DNA of 64,000 bases, taken from the NCBI GenBank assembly GCA_025617745.1, contig CM046870.1:30213927-30277926 (forward strand), given 5' to 3'. The notes below the pieces were generated by a model. It was given only the letters and a program-made list of their open reading frames with translations. It was not told the DNA's origin and made no database searches. This DNA is from Heliocidaris erythrogramma (lineage: Eukaryota > Echinodermata > Echinoidea > Camarodonta > Echinometridae). This document shows, in pieces, positions 31,933 through 43,900 of this stretch. The number at the start of each line of letters is the position of its first letter. Within the stretch, counting starts at the first letter, position 1. The translations under genes were made by a program, and so were the position numbers.

Positions 31933-34900
31933 CTGCAGGAGAGATGGGAACGGTCAAAGATGGGCAATATTACTCAGTTCATATTATTGCATCATTCAAT
32001 GGCAAGAAACTGCACATCATTATCAGGATAACAAAACTATACATCTCATGTGCTTCTGTCAAACAATATATTGAACTATTTTACAATTATTTTTAATAAA
32101 GTAATAACCTATGATAATGCATAAAATGAATTATGAGAACAATGGCCATTTCAATTATTTTTTTATGTATATACCTATAGATGACGGCCGCAACAGAAGT
32201 TTTCACGTAAATTTATTGAGTTATGACTGTGGCAGATATCTGTATCTGTACTCCTCTGGTCATGTAGGGATACCAATTAAATTTACTGAATTGGTCTTAA
32301 AAAACTCCCAGATATGTTGAAGCCCCATATGTTCTATACTACATCCTGCCTAAAAATACCTGAAACCTAGAAGCATCGGGGCTTGGAATCAGACAAATGC
32401 TTGCAAACTGTCATCCGTATTAAACTATTTCTCAGATTCTGTAACTATTCATTTAATGTTCTTCAAATCAATGGAACTTAGGAAAGGAAGGAACAAACGG
32501 ATAGCTTACCTAGGTTTAACTGAAGGGACTTGTACGCCGAAAGTAATGACTGGAATCGTATCACACATCTCAATATATTCAGCTACAACAAAGTGAAAGG
32601 AAAACAACAACAGTCGTTAATTCCATGAATGTTTTAAAAATGTTTTACATAAAATCCATCAGAGGTCAAAAATGTAGTACATTTTCCAGAATCAATTTGT
32701 GACAAATCAAGGGGGGGTGTTTTTGTTCCTTCATTCAACAGCTGAAAAGATAAGGCACATATCGTATGGTGAAAGCTGGAAGGGAGTTACCTAAAAAGAC
32801 ACAAGTTAATGCCCTCCTGGCTTTCAGCAGACGATTTTAACCCCTACCATGCCGTGGGCGGCAAATCCCGCCCAAATGTTGGAGTGTTGAACATTTTATT
32901 TAGGCTCAGAATGGCTTGAAAATTCTCCCTCATACAGAAACGTGTGCCTTCAATATAAAGTTTATTCCTATGCAATGTATCTTTGCCCAGTTTGCTCAAG
33001 AAAAAAGTTAATATTTAGTTATTGAAAGTTCATTTTTGACAATTGCCCAAATAGCTGGTGGCATGGAAGGGGTTAAATGAAAAATTCACAAATAAGCTTG
33101 AAAGATATTATTTAACATATTTACAAGGGCGCAAAATATTTGGCATACATGTAGATCTCGGTAAATGCCTGAACCACTTTATGCATCTATGTCATTGTTC
33201 TATCCAGTAAAAGTTCTGGGAGGTGTTTTTTTTTTATCTCAGTAACAGCTTTGCTGGGCAATGTAACTACAATGGGGAGGTTTAACCATCATTTTCCGTG
33301 GTATAAATCATGGTTAGTGTGAATGTGTCCATTATACATATACTGATAATTGACATCTGACAAAACAAGAGTTTCAATAAAGTCTTTTCCTCTTTCTTTT
33401 TTGTTTATATTTCAGCAGCATTGTTTCTCAATTCAACTTGGGGGGTCTTACCATCATTTTCTCCTGGATAAAACGTGGTTAGTATATGCTCCCATTGAGC
33501 ATACTCCCTCTGCTTCTGTTTATTGACCAGTCTCTCGTGTTCTCTCAGCTCCCGTATCCTCTGGATATCCCATCTCTTCCGCTTTCTCTCGTCCTGCTCC
33601 AGCTTGCAGTGGCGTTGCTCAAACACTGCCTCGGTGCACTCCTGACATAGCAACCATAGAAATTTACTTATAATAACAAAGTGTACCAATGACCTAAAAA
33701 TATAATTTATGCTAGAATGTATAAAATGATTAAAATCAACCTCAAATATCTTTAACTGGCATTCTGCGGGTTAAAAGTTAAGTAGTACAAAAGAAAATAA
33801 AGGACAGTATAGAAATGCCCACACGGAACCTAACTTGGAATTGGGTTCCGTACGGCCCCTATAGCTTCTACTAATCTCTTTTTCGTTTATTAAGAGCATG
33901 AAATTGTTTATAGTAGTATCAATTTTTATAGAAGTAATATTTGTAGTAAAGGGATAGGATGTTGGACCTCTGACGAGCAAAATATGCTTTAATGATAGGT
34001 ACCCTTTAATAATGCAATGGTGGTCTATGCAATATACTTCGGCCAGCTATTCACAAAACCATACCAAATAAGTCAGTTTAAACTAATAAACCCCACCTAC
34101 ATTTAAAATTAAGATGTGGAGTTACAGATATCACATGACTAGAAAATCACATGCCATTAATGCCATAAGCATCGTTACACCATTAAATTCTCTTCTCCCT
34201 CTTTCATTCCCCAAATGCTGTATACTGTGGATATTTATAAAGTTTTCATGTTCATGTTGACGGGTAGATGTCCTTAACGCCTACCATGCCGTGGGCAGCA
34301 AATCCCGCCCCAAAATGTGAGTGTTGAACATTTTGTTTAGGCTCAGAATGGCTTTAAAATTCTTCCTGATACTGAAACCTGCACTTCCAATATAATGTTT
34401 ATTCCTATGCAATTAATCTTTGCCCAGTTTGCTCAAGATTAAAACTCATTGAACGTTAATATTCAAAGTTCATTTTTGACAATTGCTCAAAAATCTGGAG
34501 GCATGGAAGATGTTAATGCCTCCCGCCTCCCCCCTCCCCCACCCCCTCTTTCTGTTTAGTTTTACATTCCTACATTCATCTTCTTCTCAATGTCATGGAA
34601 TTACAAAGCAGGGGAGCGTTTCATCAAGTGTTTTGTCAGTGATTTTTAGTGACAAATTTGCTCTCAGCCAATCAGATGCAAGGATTTCAGTAGCTTATAA
34701 CAGTTGTCGGTAAAAATCACTGACAAAACACTTGATGAAACGCTCCCCAGAATGCTAATATTATGATGATGAATTTTACCTCTGGAGCATCTGAGGATGT
34801 ACTTGGTGGAATGTTAATGACTCGCCATGACGGAACTGAACGACAAAGGGAAGAGGAAGATCAAGAAAAAAGTAATTTATTAAATGGTATGAAAAATGTA

Positions 34901-37900
34901 CCAAAACACACACAAAGCAAAAAAATTAGGGCAGAAAAAAAGAGAAGACAATGTCACAGACTGTATTTTTCTCACTTCGGGCAACAGAGTGTGCGATGAG
35001 GAGATACACACCTTGATGTCCAACCCAAAGAAATGGGTAATTCAGGATTAATGCTCTTCCTGATGTTTTAATGGTTCTCTATAATACCAGATCCCAAGCA
35101 GTGATGTCAGAGACACCTGTATGCCTTAAGACTGTGACATTGATAACCCAAGAACAGTTTCAACTACATCACTGATTCCAAGAAGATGCTCTCCTCAAGA
35201 AGCTATTGCATCTGCTGTAACAGTATAAATTCTTAACCTTTTTGGCCGCATTTTGGGGCCTCTTTTGGGCTTGGCCAATAGTTTTCAGAGCTTTTCTCCT
35301 AAAATGCATTTCTTCGTAAGTTCTGTTACCTCCAATAATGCATATATATTCATAGATTTCAATAGGACTGTTCCATTAGTGAACCATAATATTACCTTCA
35401 TCATGAAGGCTTCATGGAGGTCTATGTGTATGAAACCAACCGCCCCCGCCCTCCCTGTATAGAACCGATGTCCTACATGTACATGTCGTGTGTTGAGAGC
35501 CAGAAGGGCGTTAACTCATACGTTAACTCATAGTTAACGCCATTCTGGCTCTCAACACACGATGCAGTAGTACAGTGGAACCTCGTTGTAAAGATAAAGA
35601 ACACTGTAAATAACAAACTCTCGTTATAACACAGTGATTTTACTGATCCCACTTCTTTGTATTCTATTGTTTTTTAGCCCTGATATAAGAAAGTTTCAAT
35701 ATAAAAAGGTAATTTCCTTGGTCCCAAGGAGTTTGTTATATCAAGGTTCCACTGTACACGAATAGGAGAGAATCAATGCTCAGTGCTCACCCATTACAGC
35801 TTCCTCATCAAGCAGATCTGCTTGAGGAACCCTCAGGTCGCTTAGGCATGGGTACATCACCTCTGTACGGTGAAACTTCTCTTCGTCCTTCGACTCTCTT
35901 GACTCTTTACTATCTTGTCTGTTTGCGCTTTTCTTCTCCTCCTTCTTTGCAAGTTTCTCCGCTCTCCTCTGTCGCTTGCTCAGCTCGGTGTTGCTCGATT
36001 GCACCGAAGAGATGCTGGAGTTCAGGTTACCGTGGTCTCTGACGGGGGTGCCACTCCCTCGACCCGATGACTGCCTCCCAGTGCTGTGGATCGATGGTTC
36101 GAGTTCTGATCTACGCTTTCTGAAAAGGAATTGGGTAATCTTGAAATTGGTAAAAATGATCAAAACTCAGCAAAGTCCTTATCAATCTGATGGAATCTAT
36201 CATGTATTAATTGGATATACAGTTAACTTTGTATTTAAGTCGAATCTGTTGGGACCATGAAAAATAGTTGGACTTATGCAAAATTCGACTTAGGAAATGT
36301 AAATATCACGGTTTGCATACACTGTAGTTTGGTCAAAAAATTGGATTTGATTTAGGTAAAGTTCGACTAACACAAGGTTAACTCTATTTTCAAACCACCG
36401 TTTTACATCACTTACATGTACAGCACCTATGCTTTAATAATACAAAGCAAACGTGGTCATCAATTCCACATGTATACGTGTACTGTAACTTCCCACAGGC
36501 AGAATCAATCAAGCTTGTGAAATGCAGTAGTTCGATTCCGTGCAGAGTGTCCAGCACGACATATGATGGATATTTCATCCATAAATGAAAATCTCTTAAT
36601 ATGAGCATGACTAGTGGTAGTGATACCAGAAAACACCATTATTTAATGGTCACATCAAAAGATTTTTGGATGAAACATGTTGAAAAAAGACATGTCGTAC
36701 GAGACACTGTATGGGATTGCCCAATACACCAATAGTTATAGTGTACAGAAAGGGATAGAGAAGCAAAGCTGGGGTTGGGGAAGACATCGCTTCGGCAAGA
36801 CCTACCTTTTCTGCACTGGTGAATCTAAAATCTTCCGGGGCCTGCCGACTGGTCGATGGTTATTGTTGTTATTGGTCTGAGGTTCAACCTTCTCAGCTAG
36901 ATGAGTTCTTCTGTTCATGCGCTCCAGTCGACATTTCAGCTGCAGAAGCAAAGGAGAATGTTGCATTGTTTAGTACATGTATGTGAATACGTGTGCATGC
37001 AGGTGTGCAATGGCAAATGTATGTTAAAAGCCAGGCCGGTATTCTGAGATTCATTTTATCTCAGATAAAATCTGAGATTTTAAGTCAGTGAAATAAAATA
37101 CCCTGAAAATATTTTTAAATCGGTATTCTGAGAACCATTTCAGCAAGATTTTATCTCATCTAAGACACGCCCATTTATGATGCCTTAACCAATAACAAAT
37201 GTCGTTAAATTTCACTTTCATCATGCTCAGCCAATAGAATTGCTCTCTGCCAGTCTCTTGGGCAAGAGAGCGCAAATGCGCTATTTTTACAATTTTCAAT
37301 ACGCGTGCATCAAAGCGCAATCGCGCTTTTTGCTAGGATTTCATGAAAACGACTAGGGTACTTTCCGAGGTTTTAGAAGACCATCACAAGCATTATTGCA
37401 AGTGTGAGATTAGTTGGCAAAAATCTTGTAATAGAATTCGATAATCATATGAGAATGTTGCTTGAGAAATTAGTCAGTACTCAGTATCTTTTTGTTTATT
37501 TTGATCGCACGACTAGCATTATATTTGTCCAAATATATCGCACTCACCGTGTATCCTAGAGATAAAATAGCTCCTACCCTATTTTAAGTTTTATTTTATC
37601 TTTCCCACAAATATGATTGGCGTAAGCGTTTAAAGCTGTGCGTATCATGCGTACAACATGTATAGGCACGCAAGAGGTAGGAGATTGAGATAAAATATGA
37701 GATAAAATGTGGTCTCGGAATACAAAAAGATAAAATAAAAAATTTTAGAGATAAAATGATGCTCAGAATACCACCCCAGGGCACAACTCACAGAAACACC
37801 AATTCCTACAATCCCTCTGCATAAAAGAGAAGTTCAAATGGTATACAATTTCAGAGTAATGTAAACGCTGTTATTTTCCCGGGATTAAATTTTCGCACTG

Positions 37901-40900
37901 AACGACCCAAAAACATTCGCGGGTTCTTGAATTCGCGCTGCACAATTACTCACTCGCACTCTAATCTGAATTAGATGCAAACACGTATCAATCAGATGAA
38001 GCGCGCAATGCAGTGTCCATTGAAAACAAGCATAAGAAATCGTGCTAATATTTTCGCGTGGTCTAGAATTCGCGCCCGCCGAAAATAGCGTGAAATCCGC
38101 GAAAATTAATGTACCGCAAATATTTCTGCATTTACAGTAATGTATAACCATAATGGGGAGAAAAAAAATACATTGAAGAGAAGGTTTAGTTCTGGGAATG
38201 GTGATAAAAATAATGTGTGAGCTTTCTCATTCCTTTTACGTCAGTTTGGAAGAGCATTATATAGTGGAAATGTCCCCTGAAAGAATTGCTCTTCAAATGC
38301 CATCATAATCGAAATATGACGAGAAATTGGTGAACTGTTTTCTTTATGAATCTGCTTTCCTTATGTTTATAGCCCTAAATGTTGCTCCTATTGAAAAGAA
38401 AACGATCCCTTTGGTAAATCTAATCAGATATTATTTGGAATACTGAAACTCTTCACTTGGTTACATTTTTTAATGCCCCCGAAAAAGATTAAACAAAGAT
38501 TTTTTCGTTTGCAACAGAATTTATGAAGTATTTATTAGTTTTTATTTAAATCATCAATTTTTATTTTAATCAAGTTGATTTAAAATCTAGTGCCAACCCT
38601 GGAATGATATTTGTAGCATGGGTGAATCAGCACACATCAATACAATGCAGAGTACATGTACTTGTACAGTGTATATGCATACATGTACATGTCATTCAAA
38701 TCTAAGAAAGGGGGGGGGGATAACATGGCCCCTGAAATTCATGACATTAGATATATGAATATATGAAAAGAAGTCAAAGAAATGCAGTGTGACCATTAAA
38801 AAAAACAATTTCCTTTAATCAAATGACATCTTTTAAATGGCAACTATGTTCTCAATCCACGGATACACTGAAAAGAAATCCACAGGAAAATAGAGTGATG
38901 GACATTGTACATGTAGTCATGCACCTCTGTAACTCGAGCAAGCTACATGTACATGTACGTGACTGCATCTCCAATATGCCTCCAACTAAATTCATTCATG
39001 TTCATGGTGAAAATTGTTCTTGAATTTAGATAAATACATGTGTTGTGATAACAAGAATAAAAAATCCTAGATACATGTACATGTACAGCTACAACTTACA
39101 TGTAAATTGACATTAATGACCTTTGCCCTAAAAACTATATTAGACAGATTTTCCTTTTATTTTTATTTTTTATACTGTATATGAAATTTATTTCTTGGAT
39201 AGTAACAAGTACAAAGCAACCAATACACTGTAAATCTTGTTGTAAATTAATTGTTGACTGGACAGGTTAGTTTTGCATAATATATTTTTCTTAAATACAG
39301 GTATTGTAGTACAGTACAGTCAGACCGCAGGTCGTATGCAAATGAGCAAAAATCGCGCATTTTATTTCCAGTGCCCGAAATGGACTTTCTCCCTGCACCC
39401 AGCCGGCTGTATCGCATGGTCATCTTTAAAGTTATGCTCTTCAATAAATATTAATGCTGTGCTCATTAGACTTTCTGCAAAAATAAATGAATAGTTTACC
39501 AACACAGGGATATTTTGTTTTAGTCAGAATTTTAAAAATAAAATGTTTAAAATAACTGATGAAATAGTCATACAAAAGCCTTTTTTTCACAAGATTTCAA
39601 GTTGTTAAAAGACATATAAAAAGTATATGAGCCGCCATCAAGACACATATGTATGGAAGCGCTGGAATCTGATCTTTTTCATCGTTACATTCAAATCATC
39701 CATAAATTTATGACAGAGTCAGGATCCAGCAATATTCAGCCGCAGATCATCCGTTGTCAAGACCATGGTCAAGACCATAGAATCTTAGCCCTGTGATTGG
39801 CAAGCGAGCCCTCCGTAACCAAGTGCGCGTTGAATGAAACATTGCGCAACCTGTTGCTTCATCCTTGCGCAAACATGCGCATAGCTGTTGCCTGGCTGTG
39901 AGAAAACATCTTGCGTGGTGGTAACCAATCAGAATGCTGGAATTGACTTTTTTAAAGACAAATTGTGTACATTGGTTACATATTGCTGGATCCTGACCCT
40001 GTCATGAAGTGCACATAAATGTTATTTCAATCTTTGGAAAGTACCGAAAATGCCCTTTACGCTCTTGTCAAATTTGCCCTGGCTCACAATAAAACTATGG
40101 TAGATTTGGCCAGATTTATATTTCATTTAATTTCCATTTTTTGTCATAAAAGGAACACCATTTTATACCAATTTCGTCTTTTATTTTGAACACAATAAAA
40201 GCATGTCACAAATCTCTGATCCCTCTTCTTTTATTTGATGTATAACTCATGACAATTGGTGAATGATAAGTAGTCTATTCAATAGTTTGCAAATGAGATG
40301 TTCCTGGCTGTTCTTGCTCATTATGTATTCATAGTCAGGCAGAATTGGAAATAAAATAGCGCGCTTTTAGGGGACCTGCGGATTGGCTGAGTACATGTAT
40401 TTGTAATTGTATTTGTAATAGTACAGTGCATGCCAATCACATGTACACATACATACATGTATATATGTAGGCCTACAATGCATAGAGTGTACACCTACAT
40501 GTATATGCAACAGGGCAACAGCACATGCAGATGTACATGCAATACTACGTGTACAGGCAGGAAAGCACACTCAAAAGGTAAACACAGTTCATAGTCTATC
40601 TTGCCAGTCATTTTTTGCTGCCATATGAGCAACACAATACATACACTGTACATGTACTGTAGCATGAATGAAAGGACTTCAAAACCTGCGTTTAAAAAAC
40701 CTGGCTCATTAGACTACATGAAATTATGACTGTGAATGTGTTTTCTACTCCACATAATTTTGTGCATGAAGCTCAACTCTTTCATGGAAAACACTACACA
40801 TGTATCAACACTAGTTTGCCTAAACCTGGTAATTGCAGGAAGTCCAGAAGTTGGGTTGCCAGAATCTGAAGAACTTTAATGTATTTTTTTTTCCTTTTCT

Positions 40901-43900
40901 TTTTTTCCTTCGAAACATGTAGTTTTGTTGTTCATTTAATATCAGCACCCCTACACCCCCACCCCCCCCCCCCCTCCAAAAAAAAAAATAACAGACAATC
41001 AGGAGGCATTTCAACTTTGTATGGAATGCTCTACATGTACATACATGTAACATTGGGGAAACTGAATATTTGGGGGGTAACCTACATTTAGGTATCCTAA
41101 CTTTTTAAATATTTCTCATATCAAAACTCTCCTACTCCCTTACAAAAAATGATCTCACAATCACACAACTATCTCACTCTCTCTCTCTCTCTCTCACCAA
41201 GTCTCCATACTTTTTAAAGACATAACTGATCAAGAATTTTCTTTGAGTATTGGAAGAAATAAACTGAAGGGACCTTAAAACACATTATGCTAGAAGAATA
41301 GTACTGCTTATAATGTACTTTATTTACAAACAGGCAGTCAACTCGGGTCAAGGACCTATGAGTGAGCCAGATCAGACTTGCTGCCTTCTCACAAAAAATC
41401 TATCTTTTGGTTTTACTTTTGACCTTGTTTACTGGAGGCATTACATGTACAATGTGGTGTCCTTTCTGTTTATTTTTTTCTCCATCCTAAAAATTTAGGT
41501 ATACTCTATTAAATCTAATTTTTCTCTGATTATTTAGAGCTCAGACTTACTATAAGCGTAGGCATGGCATACCGCCTATGGGCACATTTTTGCCAGGGGG
41601 TTGATGCCACCTTAGGCTCTAGGCCTCTAGCCCAATAATGATAAAAGCTTTCCAAGTTTCCAGGACACTCATGTCTACCAAGAAGTTACTGCATATATTA
41701 GACAAGCTTGCTTTGTAACTCCTTGGCTTGAGTCTACTACAGACTCTACAAATACAATATCAATATCAGTAAAAATTAAAATTAAAAGGAGTCTCATACA
41801 TGTATATCAGTAAATGCGCACAGGCTGATTTGGGAGACTGTCTCCCACTTGGAAGACAGTCTCTGATAATAGATAATTTTCTAACAAGAGGGCAATAATA
41901 TACAACACTAACAACATGGCATTTTTTCTCAGCCATTTTTTTTTCCTCTCTGAGGAACATATCAAAAATGTTATAAAAACAAAAGTAGACAGTGAATATG
42001 CCAATACAGTCAAAAATGCAAAAGAAGTAGTTATTCATGAGCAATTTGCTCATCACATTTTCAAGTTGAGCCAAGGTAATCCCTTCACAGCAAATGTAAA
42101 CAAAAAAATTGGTATCCGAAATGGGAGATTGTCTCCCAAACAGGCTACCAAAATTCTTGACAAGAGAATCTGACAATGGAGACATTCTCCCAAATGGGAA
42201 AGAGTTTCCCACATCAGCCGTGCGCCTCTACTGTATATTACATGTACCGGTACATGCAGAACAGGTCCGAGCTAACATGGTACTCAGGCAAACTCAGCCT
42301 TGGCAGAAAATCGTGGCCGAGTTGGCTCAGAGATTGGAATTGAACGCAAATACTTCTGTTGATTTTTGCATGAATTACATGTTCAAAACACTTAAATTCA
42401 ATATTTGATATCAATGTGTAAAATGATTAGTAAAGAAGTAATAATGTTGAAAATTGAAACCAAAATTAGGAAAATCCGGGACAACCCGACCACCGGACAG
42501 CTCGACCCAAGACAACTCGACCCAATACTCTGGACAACTCGACCAGGTCGAGCTGTCCAGAGTGGGCTGCGTTTTCGAACAACTCGACCTACTTTTTTTC
42601 TTCTAATATGAACAGAGTTTCACAGGGCTTTTGCTAAACAGTCGGGTAACGTCGCGTCGCGTTGGTAGAAATTTTCGAACATTTTTCAGGAAGGTGTCTT
42701 CAATTGAAAAAGAGTCCATCTCAGTATGATTTTCCCCGTTTTGTGTGCCACAAACTGCTTATGTATCTTCATATTTTATCCTGAGGTATTTAACAAGAGT
42801 TATAATGTTAAACAATTATAGACAAAAAGAAAACTTTCTTTGTATTCTTTTTCTTGTTTTGTTTTTTTGTTTTGTTGAATGATGAGCGTCCAATCTGTGT
42901 GCGGATGTAGCTCTATTTCTAAATCTTTATCCTTCTATCATATCTTTGTCTTTTCTCATCTGATTTTGTTTGCTTTATATTAACTATGATAATTTTTTAG
43001 TACAAAATCCCCCCGCAAAAAAAGCCTTTTCTCCTTCATTTCTTTAAATTTTGTTTGTTTTATCCAGTAGAGCTAAGTGATATACCAACATAGAAATTCT
43101 GCACAGGATTTTGGAACACTGTCTCAAACATTAATTATGATGATTTCTGCATTTTTTTTAATCCTATAATTTTTTTCTTTCCACCTTTCCTTTCATTATG
43201 TTATTCTTTGATCCCTTGTATCATCTTGTCTTCCCTCTTTCCCAATGATACTTTTTTTTTTTTTTTGCTTTCCATCTTTACTTTCGTTATGTTATTCTGT
43301 GATTCCTTTTATCTGTTCTTCCATCTTTTATATTACTCTTTATATTCATCCATCTATCATTCCTTAGTCTATCTTTCGTAGTGTTATTCTTTTTTGTCCC
43401 CGCCGAACGAAGTTCGCGAGGGGACTATGAAACGAACTCCGTTCGTGTGTGCGTGTGTGTGTCCGTCCGTCCCATATGTGCTCAAAAAGTTAGAAAATGC
43501 TATACTTCTTCGTCATTTCTCGGCCGATTTTGATTCTGATTGTTTTATCTGATAGGGCTGAGTGGGGGCTTCCTAACTTCTACACAAAATCATGAAATTC
43601 ATCAATTATGCAAATTTATGCAAATTTATTCAAAATCGACGAAAAATGCTACTTCTCTATTTCACACCGTATTTTGAATCTGATTGTTTTATCTGATAGG
43701 GCTGGGTAGGGGCTGTCAAACCTCTACACAGAATTTTGAAATTCATTAATTATGCAAATTTATTGTAATTTATTCAAAATCAACAGAAAATGCATTTATA
43801 ATCATAAAACATTAATTTGATAATTCATTTCTCACATTTATCTTCAAGGTTCTATCAGAAATTACATAAATTAACAGCCATTCCACAGATCTACACTTCT

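Noticed and set aside
35776-36260. Plus-strand frames of 88-94 aa
   Set aside because: Antisense shadows of MSL1 exon 3.
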